Assembly (NCBI GenBank): GCA_910584095.1 | Contig: CAJTYU010000001.1 | Location: 1 to 64,000, forward strand | Direction of reading: 5' to 3' | DNA from: an uncultured Dorea sp. | Lineage (GTDB): Bacteria > Bacillota > Clostridia > Lachnospirales > Lachnospiraceae | Length of the DNA stretch: 64,000 nucleotides | Shown here: positions 16,920 through 24,879 of the stretch, in pieces | Position numbering within the stretch: the stretch's first letter is position 1 | Layout of the letters: every line of letters starts with the position of its first letter | Notes under the pieces: generated by a model | What the model was told of the DNA's origin: nothing | Seen by the model: only the letters and a program-made list of their open reading frames with translations | Databases searched by the model: none | Program-made: the position numbers and the translations under genes

Positions 16920-18428
16920 TCATAGATACTTCGCACTAAGCCTTAACAGCTCTTCCTGATTTGTCTCATTTGTATTCACAATCCCGGAAAGCCGCCCGTT
17001 CGACATAACGCCGATGCGGTTGGTAATCCCAAGGATCTCCGGCATTTCAGAAGAAACAACAATGATCGTCTTCCCTCTTTTTGCCATGCTGATAATCAAT
17101 TCGTAAATTTCATATTTTGCTCCTACGTCAATTCCCCTTGTAGGCTCGTCCATCATAAATACCTGCGGCTCCCGCTCCAGCCATTTTCCAAAGATAACCT
17201 TCTGCTGGTTCCCGCCGGAAAGGCTGGAAATCATATCGTCCGGCCCCATACACTTGGTATGCATCACCCGGATCTCATCCGCCGTTGCCTTCACCATCTT
17301 TGCATCGGAAAGGGCGAACCCCGACTTATACTGATTGAGATTGGCAATGGTAGTGTTAAAGGTAAGGTCGCCCTTCAAAAACAGGCCGTTGGCCTTGCGT
17401 TCCTCTGTAATCATGGCAAACCCATGGTCCATGGCTTCCTTGGCGCTGTTAAAAGTCATCCTCCGTCCATTAAAATATACATATCCGGCCGCCCTTGTCC
17501 GCACGCCGAAGATGGTCTCCAAAAGCTCGGTACGCCCCGCGCCCACCAGACCATACAGCCCGAAGATTTCTCCTTCTCTTACATCAAACGAAATGTCCTG
17601 AAGATGGGGTTCGTACTTCGTGGACAAATGCTGAATAGATAAAATCGTATCCTTCGGCGTATTATCCACCGGCGGGAACCGGTTCTCCAGAGAACGTCCT
17701 ACCATGGCTGCGATCAGTTCGTTCATATCCGTTTCTTCCGCTTTCTTCGTCATGACTAGGTTCCCGTCCCGGAGCACGGATATCTCGTCGCATATCTCAA
17801 ATATCTCATCCATTTTGTGGGAGATGTAAATCAGGGCGATACCCTGTTCTTTTAACATCCTCATCATCTCAAACAGCTTATCTACTTCCTGTACCGTCAG
17901 TGAAGAAGTCGGTTCGTCAAGAACGATCACCTCGGAATTATAAGAAATCGCTTTGGCAATCTCACACATCTGCCTCTGGGAAACGGACATATTCCGCATA
18001 GGCTGCGTAAGGTCTACGGTCATGCCAAGCTTACGAAACAGCTCCGAAGCCTCTTTCTTCATCCTTCCCTCATCAATGATGCCAAAAGAGTTGCGGGGAT
18101 AACGTCCAAGAAACAAATTATCAATTACATTCCGGTCCAGACACTGGTTCAGCTCCTGATGAACCATCGCAATACCGTTTTCAAGGGCATCCTTCGGTCC
18201 GGAGAAGCTGACTTCCCTGTCTCCAAGGAAAATACTGCCTTCGTCTTTCTGATACGTACCGAAAAGGCACTTCATCATTGTAGATTTCCCAGCGCCGTTT
18301 TCGCCCATAAGCCCCATAACCGACCCGCGTTTTACATCCAGATTGATATGGTCCAGAACCCGGTTCCTGCCAAAAGACTTACTCATACCGCGTATCGATA
18401 AGACGATATTATCTTTCTTATCTGCCAT
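16920..18428 (-). CDS. mglA: MglA sugar ABC transporter ATPase (two ABC domains)
   Basis: Cytoplasmic ATPase energising the MglBC importer. The first ABC domain has Walker A GENGAGKST (42-50), signature VSQRQMCEIA and Walker B VIVLDEPTSSL; the second has the degenerate P-loop GLVGAGRTE, signature LSGGNQQKVIFGKWL and VFMMDEPTRGID. At 502 residues it has the normal CUT2-family length. It lies between mglB and mglC, with a hairpin in the 153-base mglB-mglA spacer that may set lower expression than mglB. Confidence 0.95.
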   Translation of the reverse strand: MADKKDNIVLSIRGMSKSFGRNRVLDHINLDVKRGSVMGLMGENGAGKSTMMKCLFGTYQKDEGSIFLGDREVSFSGPKDALENGIAMVHQELNQCLDRNVIDNLFLGRYPRNSFGIIDEGRMKKEASELFRKLGMTVDLTQPMRNMSVSQRQMCEIAKAISYNSEVIVLDEPTSSLTVQEVDKLFEMMRMLKEQGIALIYISHKMDEIFEICDEISVLRDGNLVMTKKAEETDMNELIAAMVGRSLENRFPPVDNTPKDTILSIQHLSTKYEPHLQDISFDVREGEIFGLYGLVGAGRTELLETIFGVRTRAAGYVYFNGRRMTFNSAKEAMDHGFAMITEERKANGLFLKGDLTFNTTIANLNQYKSGFALSDAKMVKATADEIRVMHTKCMGPDDMISSLSGGNQQKVIFGKWLEREPQVFMMDEPTRGIDVGAKYEIYELIISMAKRGKTIIVVSSEMPEILGITNRIGVMSNGRLSGIVNTNETNQEELLRLSAKYL

Positions 18429-18526
18429 TATTTTTTACTCCTGTATCTGTAGATTCATAATCCGCCCTGCGCCTCGGCGCGCGGACTATTAAACTCCTAT
18501 TTCAACAATATCCCTGTTTAAAAATT

Positions 18527-18552
18527 ATCAGGGAGAATTTCTTCTCCCTGAT
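18527..18552 (-). terminator. Hairpin with T tract between mglB and mglA (partial terminator)
   Basis: On the minus strand ATCAGGGAGAA, a GAAA loop and TTCTCCCTGAT form a perfect 11-bp stem followed by AATTTTTAAAC. It begins 30 bases after the mglB stop and well before mglA, as expected for an attenuator or 3' stabiliser that leaves more binding protein than transporter message. Confidence 0.7.
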
Positions 18553-18581
18553 ACTCCATTCCCTAAAAACTATTTGAAAAA

Positions 18582-19877
18582 TTACTGGCTCAGCAGTGAG
18601 GTATAGGAAGCTGCATTATCCGTCTTAACCATGTTGATTGCAAACGCATCATACTCTGCCGGATTTCCAAGACGGTTTGTGATGTTGGACTCTGTCTGTC
18701 CGTCGCCGCCGATATAATCAACGTCAAGGTTCAGCAGCTTGTCATAGTTCTGCAGAAGCGGCTGATAGGTTGAGCTTAAGAAATTATCAGAAGCGTTGTA
18801 AATATTCAGCCAAACCTTCTTAGAAGCATGCGCGCCCTCGTCAAGCTGTGATGCTACCGGATCGTAAACCTTAGTAGAATCTGTGAAATCCTGATAGTTA
18901 TCTGCTGTTACCGCTACGTTCAGCGCATAGTAAGAACGCTCTTCTTCCCTGTATACGTATACGTCGTCGCTTAAAACATTGCCTGCGTCGTCTTCTGTGC
19001 CGATACCTGTGTCGATATCTACGCCGTCTAATGCGTTACGAAGAACACGAAGCGTTAAGTAAGCCTGAACATCTGCATGCTGGCTGATGGTTCCGCCGTA
19101 GCCCTCTGCGATAGCAGCTACCGCGTCAGAGTTAGCGTCATAACCAAATGTCGGAACTTCTTTGTCTTTTGACCAAGCGTTGAACATAGACATTCCCATT
19201 CCATCATTGTTAGAAGCGATTACATCGATCTGATCGCCAAAAGAAGAAGACCATGTTCCGATTGCGTTTCCTGCGGTTGCCGCATCCCATGTAGCGCCTG
19301 CAGAGTTCTTCATTTCCTGAGAAGCAAGCTCGCGGACTACATACTTCTTTCCGCCGATCTCAAGCTCGCCGTCCTGTACTGCCGTTGCAGAGCCGTCTGT
19401 GTTGGTTCCGATTGGCTCGCTGTTAATCTCGCCGTCTTTCTCAACGCCTGTGCCCAGCGCTTTTCTAACGCCTCTGGTACGCGCGATAGAATCGTTATGT
19501 CCGATATCGCCGATTGCAAGAACGTAACCGATCACGCCGTCGCCGTTGCGGTCAAGTCCGTCAATATTAGCCTCGATGTATTCCTTGATCATAGTTCCCT
19601 GAAGCTCCGCGCCTTGATTTGCGTCAAAGCCTACATAATATGTATTGTCATTGAAGCTTAATGCAGCCATATCAAGCTCGCCTGTAGAGCTGTTAGACGG
19701 CTGGCGGTTGAACCATACTAACGGCTTGTCTTTGTTCGCTACATCTGAAGATGCGCCGCTGGACTCGCCGGCATCGCCGGAACCGCTATCGCCGGACGTA
19801 TCGCCGCCGCCGCCGCATGCAGCAAGTGAAAGACCTAACATTGCCGTCAGCATCAAGGAAATAATTTTCTTTTTCAT
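18582..19877 (-). CDS. mglB: MglB galactose/glucose-binding lipoprotein, circularly permuted
   Basis: Substrate-binding lipoprotein of the MglAC importer: signal peptide with lipobox LSLAAC (lipid Cys21) and a Gly/Ser linker to 50. The core begins with what is normally the middle: LVWFNRQP (53-60), YYVGFDANQGAELQG (80-94), calcium-loop-like LDRNGDGVIGY (108-118), then IDVIASNNDGMGMS (217-230) and VPTFGYDANSD (241-251). The normal N-terminal lobe is at the end: VWLNIYNASDNFLSS (355-369) and YDAFAINMVKTDNA (409-422). The neighbour at 9541-10575 shows the usual order. ATG 19877 follows AAGGGAG by 8 bases; the frame is open 12 codons further. A similarly permuted MglB is known to me from Treponema pallidum. 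Confidence 0.92.
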   Translation of the reverse strand: MKKKIISLMLTAMLGLSLAACGGGGDTSGDSGSGDAGESSGASSDVANKDKPLVWFNRQPSNSSTGELDMAALSFNDNTYYVGFDANQGAELQGTMIKEYIEANIDGLDRNGDGVIGYVLAIGDIGHNDSIARTRGVRKALGTGVEKDGEINSEPIGTNTDGSATAVQDGELEIGGKKYVVRELASQEMKNSAGATWDAATAGNAIGTWSSSFGDQIDVIASNNDGMGMSMFNAWSKDKEVPTFGYDANSDAVAAIAEGYGGTISQHADVQAYLTLRVLRNALDGVDIDTGIGTEDDAGNVLSDDVYVYREEERSYYALNVAVTADNYQDFTDSTKVYDPVASQLDEGAHASKKVWLNIYNASDNFLSSTYQPLLQNYDKLLNLDVDYIGGDGQTESNITNRLGNPAEYDAFAINMVKTDNAASYTSLLSQ

Positions 19878-19947
19878 TCTTTTTTCTCCCTTCATTTTAC
19901 ACGCTATTTTCACGTTTTATTGATGAAAATAGTATATCGGAGAGTCT

Positions 19948-19953
19948 TAGGAG
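19948..19953 (-). promoter_or_regulatory. Probable -10 element of mglBAC
   Basis: Minus-strand TATACT lies in the region about 19931-19940 to 19953, roughly 55-60 bases upstream of mglB; exact base numbers are approximate. Seventeen bases above it there is only TGTTTT, a poor -35. This is consistent with activation by the adjacent AraC-type regulator. Confidence 0.3.
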
Positions 19954-20000
19954 AAAACATAGAATATTTTTCGCTATTCATTGAAATTTATTAGACAATT

Positions 20001-20051
20001 AATACCCTTAGTGAACAAAGGGATGCGCGCACTTTGTTCACTAAGGGTATT
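20001..20051. repeat. Perfect 20-bp inverted repeat between mglB and hydG
   Basis: AATACCCTTAGTGAACAAAG (20001-20020) and its exact complement (20032-20051) flank an 11-base loop, and the flanking GACAA/TTGTC extend the stem after a bulge. It lies upstream of both divergent genes, about 120 bases before the hydG start, and lacks a T tract on either side. It could be a dispersed palindrome, an operator or a transcript 5' hairpin. The arms resemble the inverted repeat at 181-212. Confidence 0.75.
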
Positions 20052-20073
20052 CTTGTCAAAAGAAAAACATTGA

Positions 20074-20102
20074 TTGTAGCCTCTCTTTTTATGTGATATG
20101 AT
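20074..20102 (+). promoter_or_regulatory. Promoter of hydG
   Basis: TTGTAG (20074-20079) and TATGAT (20097-20102) are 17 bp apart, followed by an extended ribosome site AGAAGGAGGA (20151-20160) before the ATG at 20170. Confidence 0.6.
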
Positions 20103-20169
20103 AATGATTGTATTAATTATATGCTGATCACAAAGGGTAACGCCTGAGGGAGAAGGAGGAAAACAAAAG

Positions 20170-21591
20170 ATGTATGATGTAAACTCGAAACACGCAGAGG
20201 ATTTTATCAATCACGAGGAAATCCTAGAAACCCTCGCCTATGCAGACGAGAATAAGGATAACTTGAAATTGATTGAAAAACTAATTGAAAAAGCCGCCTT
20301 AAGAAAGGGCCTGTCACATAGGGAGGCTTCCGTTCTTCTGGCCTGTACCGACGAGGCTATGAACGAGAAGATCTTCCGTCTGGCGGAGCAGATCAAAAAG
20401 GATTTCTACGGCAACCGGATCGTAATGTTCGCGCCGCTGTATCTGTCCAATTACTGTATCAACGGCTGTACCTACTGTCCGTACCATGCAAAGAATAAGC
20501 ACATTGCAAGAAAACAGCTGACCCAGGAAGAGATCCGCAGGGAAGTTATCGCGCTGCAGGATATGGGACACAAGCGTCTTGCGCTGGAAGCCGGAGAACA
20601 TCCGACTTTGAATACGATGGACTATTATCTGAAATCCATCGAAACCATTTACAGCATCAAACACAAAAATGGCGCCATCCGCCGTGTAAATATTAACATT
20701 GCCGCAACTACCGTGGACAATTACCGTCTTCTGAAAGAAGCGGGGATCGGAACCTACATCCTGTTTCAGGAAACCTATCACAAAGAGGGCTACAAACAGC
20801 TCCATCCCACCGGACCGAAGAGCGATTATGATTATCACACCGAAGCCATGGACCGGGCGATGGAGGGCGGCATCGACGACGTGGGCGTAGGCGTCCTTTT
20901 CGGCCTTGACAAGTACCGCTATGAATTTGCAGGGCTTTTGATGCATGCGGAACACTTAGAAGCCGCTTTCGGCGTAGGTCCCCATACCATCAGCGTACCA
21001 AGGCTCAGGGATGCGGACGATATTGATTCCTCTTCCTTTAAAAACGGAATTGACGACGATACCTTTGCTAAGATCGTTGCCTGCATCCGCATCGCCGTAC
21101 CATACACAGGCATGATCATTTCCACCAGAGAGAGCCAGAAAGTAAGGGAGCGTGTGCTGCATCTGGGCATTTCACAGATCAGCGGCGGTTCCAGAACCAG
21201 CGTCGGCGGATACTGCGAACCGGAACCGGAAGACGAGAAGTCCGAACAGTTCGACGTCATTGACAACCGCACGCTGGACGAAGTCGTCCAGTGGCTGATG
21301 CGGATGGATTACATCCCAAGCTTCTGCACCGCATGCTATAGGGAAGGGCGGACCGGCGACAGGTTCATGTCCCTGTGCAAGAGCGGGCAGATCCAGAACT
21401 GCTGCCATCCAAACGCTTTAATGACTCTGCAGGAATACCTGATGGATTACGCTTCGCCGGAAACAAAGTCCCTTGGGGACAAGCTGATTGACAAAGAGAT
21501 CTTAAATGTGCCGAACGCGAAGGCGCGTTCCATCGTAACCGAGAATCTGCGGCTGATCCGCGAAAATAACCGAAGAGATTTCCGCTTTTAA
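20170..21591 (+). CDS. hydG: HydG, radical SAM tyrosine lyase for [FeFe]-hydrogenase H-cluster maturation
   Basis: HydG cleaves tyrosine to p-cresol, CO and cyanide and builds the Fe(CO)2(CN) synthon of the H-cluster. The radical SAM cluster CX3CX2C is at Cys96, Cys100 and Cys103 (CINGCTYC), followed by LALEAGEHP. The second HydG-specific cluster motif CX2CX22C is at Cys386, Cys389 and Cys412. At 473 residues it matches the family; ThiH lacks the second motif. HydE, HydF and a hydrogenase are not in the window, so hydG stands alone here between strong hairpins with its own promoter. Confidence 0.95.
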   Translation: MYDVNSKHAEDFINHEEILETLAYADENKDNLKLIEKLIEKAALRKGLSHREASVLLACTDEAMNEKIFRLAEQIKKDFYGNRIVMFAPLYLSNYCINGCTYCPYHAKNKHIARKQLTQEEIRREVIALQDMGHKRLALEAGEHPTLNTMDYYLKSIETIYSIKHKNGAIRRVNINIAATTVDNYRLLKEAGIGTYILFQETYHKEGYKQLHPTGPKSDYDYHTEAMDRAMEGGIDDVGVGVLFGLDKYRYEFAGLLMHAEHLEAAFGVGPHTISVPRLRDADDIDSSSFKNGIDDDTFAKIVACIRIAVPYTGMIISTRESQKVRERVLHLGISQISGGSRTSVGGYCEPEPEDEKSEQFDVIDNRTLDEVVQWLMRMDYIPSFCTACYREGRTGDRFMSLCKSGQIQNCCHPNALMTLQEYLMDYASPETKSLGDKLIDKEILNVPNAKARSIVTENLRLIRENNRRDFRF

Positions 21592-21635
21592 TCTGCCTGA
21601 TTCACAGTGCGGCACATCCATACAGTTTCTATCAA

Positions 21636-21687
21636 AAACCGGCGCCCTATGCAGGATATATCTCCTTCCTGCATAGGGCGCCGGTTT
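21636..21687 (+). terminator. Terminator of hydG (21-bp perfect stem)
   Basis: A 21-base arm beginning AAACCGGCGCCC (21636-21656) pairs perfectly with 21667-21687 across a 10-base loop. The T tract is short (TTT, then CATT). It is 45 bases after the hydG stop and faces the decayed region on the minus strand. Confidence 0.75.
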
Positions 21688-21708
21688 CATTAGAACATGC
21701 GACGCTAA

Positions 21709-21803
21709 CTAACGATATCCATATCCGGGCATTCTTTTATATAAATCTGCCATGCCTGAAACCCATCCACAGCCTCCGAAACAACAAACTTTACGCTGAT
21801 CAT
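21709..21803 (-). pseudogene. Possible receiver-domain fragment
   Basis: A 31-codon minus-strand frame directly after the amylosucrase remnant reads VVSEAVDGFQAWQIYIKE and PDMDIVS, similar to the VVGEAxDGxxAL.. PDxVxxD part of response-regulator receivers. It has no phosphoacceptor context and stops at once. The match is weak and rests on pattern memory only. Confidence 0.25.
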
Positions 21804-22440
21804 CAATAATTATCGCCATATTTACTTTCTCCGCTCCTTTGTTCCAGATAATAAAAGCCATAAGCCGGGACAGGCAGATTCTGCAGCAGATAATCCCCGC
21901 CCGTCAGCATATCCGTAAACCTGCCTAGGTCATGGGGGAAAGTAACCGTCTTTTCCCATTCAGTGAAGTTAAACACGCCAATGATTTTCTGTCCCTTTGC
22001 ATACCGCCCGACAGCCAGCAGTCCGTCGTCGCCAGTATCCAAAGTCCACACATCCGCCGCCGTTCCAAACGCCGGGCAAGTCCCCCGCAAACCGATCAAT
22101 GCGCTCAAACCGCAAAACATTTTCCCCTCTGGGATTTCCAAATCATCCTTATGCTCCGAAAGCTCCCATTTCATTCTTCCCCGGTGCAGATAACGGCTGG
22201 CGCTGTTACCCGCAAATCCCTGAAAGTAATCATTTAAATACCGCTTTTGCAGTACTTCATCTATACCAAAGTTCTGGTTAAGCCACTCATAATCCAGTCC
22301 CCAGTTCTTTCCATATGTACGGCACAGCGTCAATGCGGATCATATCCATGCCTTTGTTCGCCAAAAAAAGATAATTATACATCATCTCATTGAATACCCG
22401 CGGATTCTGATAATTTAAATCCCATTGGTAAGGATAGCTT
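21803..22440 (-). pseudogene. Amylosucrase-type GH13 glucosidase, multiply deleted and frameshifted
   Basis: Three blocks of one GH13 amylosucrase-like enzyme remain. From 22439 downwards: YQWDLNYQNPRVFNEMM and ANKGMDMIRIDAVPYIWKELG (with the catalytic Asp region), then a frame change near 22310-22330 to GLDYEWLNQNFGIDEV and RYLNDYFQGFAG, then SRYLHRGRMKWEL, GLSALIGLRGTCPAF and the C-terminal LDTGDDGLLAVGR...GVFNFTEWEKT. About 100 residues are lost between KELG and GLDYE and about 80 between FAG and SRYLH. The last part reads as a 176-residue frame from a TTG codon but lacks most of the catalytic barrel, so no active enzyme is made. Confidence 0.8.
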
Positions 22441-22681
22441 CTTCATATCCCTCCGAAGCCGGTATTTTCGCAACAACATTATAGAATGCATCCTGAGACG
22501 CCTCATATCCCAGCCTTTGGATATGACTTACAATATAATCGCTTATTTCCTTCATTTCCCCCGATGCCCTCGGCACCGTTGAAATATCGCAAAACCTTCG
22601 CAATACGGTTTGCGGTTCTAAGCCTGCAACAATGTCATATCTATCCAATTCTTCCTCCTCCTTACCTTTAAAAATCTGCAA
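22415..22681 (-). pseudogene. 5' fragment of a PepD-type aminoacyl-histidine dipeptidase (M20)
   Basis: Starts with ATG right behind the dpaL stop codon and encodes the PepD N-terminus: LEPQTVLRRFCDISTVPRASGE, MKEISDYIVSHIQRLGY, NVVAKIPASEGYEEA. It then runs into the amylosucrase fragment near 22440 and stops after ILTNGI. The family is about 480 residues and the metal ligands (HxD motif) come after this point, so nothing functional remains. It was presumably cotranscribed with dpaL before the deletion. Confidence 0.8.
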
Positions 22682-23905
22682 TTATCCTTTATCTGTACCA
22701 TATCTTCCATTCCAGACAATTTTTCTATAATTCTCCCGGTCAGTATCCCCCTCGGTAGAAAAACATAATATCCGGCTGTTTTCATCAAGACCAAGACGGG
22801 TCTTCATATCTGCATACTCCGGATTCGTTAAAAGTGTAAACACAAATCCAAATGCCGCCGCCCCGCTTTCACCTGAAACAATCCGGGGATCCCCTCCTAT
22901 GGGGCTTCCCAGCACGCGCATCCCATCTGCTGCGATTCCATCCGGGATGCTGACAAAATAATCCGCATGATCCCTCATGATCTCCCACCCAAGTGTACAT
23001 GGCTCTCCGCAGGCAAGGCCGGCCATAATTGTATTCATTTCCCCGCCTACTGTATAAAGCTTTCCATCATTCGCTTCTGCCGTGCGGTAAATGCAGGCGG
23101 CCTGTTCCGGTTCAACGACCGTTACAATCGGCCGTTCTTTTCCATCTCCGTACACATCTGCGAAAAAACCGGTAACTGCTCCGCTCATAGCGCCCACTCC
23201 GGCTTGGAGAAATATGTGTGTGGGACGTTCCAGCTTCTCCTGTTCCATCTGATGATAAGCTTCGTATGCCATTGTGGTATATCCCTGCATGATATGGCGC
23301 GGTATTTCTTCGTATCCGTCCCATGCAGTATCCTGCACAAAGATCCACCCCTTTTCCATTGCCTCGGTATATGCTTTCCTCACGCTCTCGTCATAATTTA
23401 GATTCGTGATAGATGCTTCCGCTCCCAGCCTGCGGATATTTTCCAGCCTCTCGGCAGCGCTTCCCTTCGGCATATATACTACGCTCTTCTGCCCAAGGCG
23501 GCCTGCCGTCCATGCCACGCCTCTCCCATGGTTGCCGTCAGTGGCGGTTATAAAAGTCCTGTCTCCGAAAGCGCTTCTCACCTCCGGATCCATAAGTCTG
23601 CGATAGCTCAATTCCTCTTTTGGAATGTTAAGTTCCTTCGCAATATATGTTCCGATCGCATAACTTCCTCCTAATACCTTAAACGCATTCAATCCAAAGC
23701 GGAAGCTCTCATCTTTCATGTAAATTCCCGAAACGCCGGTATATGCCGCAAGGTCTTTTAAAACCCATAACGGCGTTACCAAGTATTCCGGAAAGCTGCT
23801 GTGGAAATGGTTTACCTTCTCCGCCTGTTTATATCCAAAAAGGCGCACGTCACTGACATTTTCCACCGGCCTGTTTAAATGAATCATTTGAACCCTATTC
23901 CTCAT
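22682..23905 (-). CDS. dpaL: Diaminopropionate ammonia-lyase
   Basis: PLP enzyme splitting 2,3-diaminopropionate into pyruvate and two ammonia. From ATG 23905, the PLP lysine is Lys76 in NAFKVLGG, with TDGNHGRGVAW (substrate/catalytic Asp), the glycine-rich QAGVGAMSGAVTG phosphate loop, and SGESGAAAFG near the end. The length of 407 residues fits the fold-type II family (YgeX). In-frame GTG 23923 and ATG 23887 are alternative starts. A peptidase fragment follows with no gap, and a GntR regulator diverges upstream across a perfect palindrome, which points to substrate-induced control. Confidence 0.9.
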   Translation of the reverse strand: MRNRVQMIHLNRPVENVSDVRLFGYKQAEKVNHFHSSFPEYLVTPLWVLKDLAAYTGVSGIYMKDESFRFGLNAFKVLGGSYAIGTYIAKELNIPKEELSYRRLMDPEVRSAFGDRTFITATDGNHGRGVAWTAGRLGQKSVVYMPKGSAAERLENIRRLGAEASITNLNYDESVRKAYTEAMEKGWIFVQDTAWDGYEEIPRHIMQGYTTMAYEAYHQMEQEKLERPTHIFLQAGVGAMSGAVTGFFADVYGDGKERPIVTVVEPEQAACIYRTAEANDGKLYTVGGEMNTIMAGLACGEPCTLGWEIMRDHADYFVSIPDGIAADGMRVLGSPIGGDPRIVSGESGAAAFGFVFTLLTNPEYADMKTRLGLDENSRILCFSTEGDTDRENYRKIVWNGRYGTDKG

Positions 23906-23952
23906 TTTCCTTATCTCTTCCACTCTCTGCTTAATTCGTTATGCAATATGTT

Positions 23953-23972
23953 ATATGCGATATATCGCATAT
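23953..23972. promoter_or_regulatory. 20-bp perfect palindrome, probable GntR operator
   Basis: ATATGCGATA/TATCGCATAT is a perfect palindrome in the dpaL-gntR divergent region. Related half-sites ATGCAATAT (23941-23949) and ATATTGCAT (24025-24033) flank it in inverted orientation. The second overlaps the gntR -35 element, as expected for autoregulation. Confidence 0.65.
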
Positions 23973-24026
23973 CTGTATTTTAATATTAACAACAAAACAG
24001 CAAATTGTCAATACAATAATTGTATA

Positions 24027-24055
24027 TTGCATATCATTTAATTATATCGTATAAT
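24027..24055 (+). promoter_or_regulatory. Promoter of the GntR regulator gene
   Basis: TTGCAT (24027-24032) and TATAAT (24050-24055) are 17 bp apart. AAGGAGG (24066-24072) lies 7 bases before the ATG at 24080. Confidence 0.7.
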
Positions 24056-24079
24056 TTGTTTAGAAAAGGAGGTATGGAT

Positions 24080-24745
24080 ATGCCTATTCCAAACAAAAAA
24101 GAAGCGATTTTAGTACTTTCCGCAAAAGAAAAAATATACAAAGAATTATCCTCATGGATTGTTAAGGGCACCATGAAACCGGAAGAAAAAATAAACGAAG
24201 CCGAAATCGCAGCCTATTTTTCAGTCAGCAGAACTCCCGTAAGAGAGGCCCTGCAGCAGCTTGCAGAACAAAAGCTTGTTTATATCATTCCCTCTCGCGG
24301 AAGTTTTGTGACTCCTTTAACAAAAGAATCCGGAGATGAAATCTACGAAGCCCTTGCGGCAATCAGCGCAGACATTGCCTGCCTTGCCTGCAGGAAGCGC
24401 ACAGATAAGCAATTAGATGAATTAAGAGATAAGGCACGGTCTTTTGAACAAGCCTATGAAAACCAACAATACTCAGTCCTTCCTGAATACGACGACGCAT
24501 TTCATTCCTATATATCCGAAATCGCAGGCAATGAATATTTAAGTTCTTATTCATCCTCCCTCCAGATGCATACACATAGGTTTGAATACCTTCTTATTAC
24601 AAGTAAACAAAACCGCAGCACTTCCATAACCGAACATACTGCAATTATAGATGCAATCGACCGCCAAGATGAAACCCTCGCCAGACAACTTTCATCCGAC
24701 AATTGGCTCCGTACTTATCAGGAATATATCCGCGTACTGCTTTAA
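24080..24745 (+). CDS. GntR family regulator, FadR-type (FCD domain), of dpaL
   Basis: 221-residue regulator: winged helix-turn-helix at 12-75 (GTMKPEEKINEAEIAAYFSVSRTPVREAL is the core, residues about 30-58) and an all-helical FCD effector domain (about 90-210, with His ligands in the AFHSYI and TEHTAIIDAI motifs). ATG 24080 was chosen because AAGGAGG is 7 bases before it; ATG 24074 abuts the ribosome site. It diverges from dpaL, with a perfect palindrome between, so it probably represses or activates dpaL in response to diaminopropionate or a related amino acid. Confidence 0.88.
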   Translation: MPIPNKKEAILVLSAKEKIYKELSSWIVKGTMKPEEKINEAEIAAYFSVSRTPVREALQQLAEQKLVYIIPSRGSFVTPLTKESGDEIYEALAAISADIACLACRKRTDKQLDELRDKARSFEQAYENQQYSVLPEYDDAFHSYISEIAGNEYLSSYSSSLQMHTHRFEYLLITSKQNRSTSITEHTAIIDAIDRQDETLARQLSSDNWLRTYQEYIRVLL

Positions 24746-24783
24746 CTTGCATACTGAAAAAAACTAATCGTAACAGGAATAAA

Positions 24784-24803
24784 GAATGTGCCTTGGCACA
24801 TTC
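24784..24803. repeat. Short dispersed palindrome GAATGTGC..GCACATTC (copy 1)
   Basis: GAATGTGCC (24784-24792) and GGCACATTC (24795-24803) form a perfect hairpin with a 2-base loop, preceded by TAAA. A very similar element is at 29560-29578, on the other side of the glycerol operon. Confidence 0.6.
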
Positions 24804-24828
24804 GACGTTTCCTATATCAAAAACAACG

Positions 24829-24855
24829 GGGCTGGCGCAAATCATACGCCAGCCC
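24829..24855. terminator. Terminator between gntR and glpK
   Basis: GGGCTGGCG (24829-24837) and CGCCAGCCC (24847-24855) form a perfect 9-bp stem with a 9-base loop, between convergent genes. T tracts are weak on both sides. Confidence 0.6.
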
Positions 24856-24879
24856 TGTATAACAATTCAATTCTTTAAA

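Noticed and set aside
20170..21591. ThiH (thiamine tyrosine lyase) instead of HydG
   Set aside because: The C-terminal CX2CX22C cluster motif at Cys386/389/412 is specific to HydG.
21803..22333. Intact small gene of 176 codons
   Set aside because: It starts at a TTG inside homology that continues upstream in another frame, and the retained parts are non-contiguous pieces of a GH13 enzyme.
22415..22681. Intact 88-residue peptidase gene
   Set aside because: Only the first 80 residues of PepD are present, without metal ligands, and the frame then reads into amylosucrase DNA.
23887..24079. Mobile element at the dpaL-gntR boundary
   Set aside because: Although palindromes and decayed genes are close by, no transposase, target duplication or terminal repeat pair was found.
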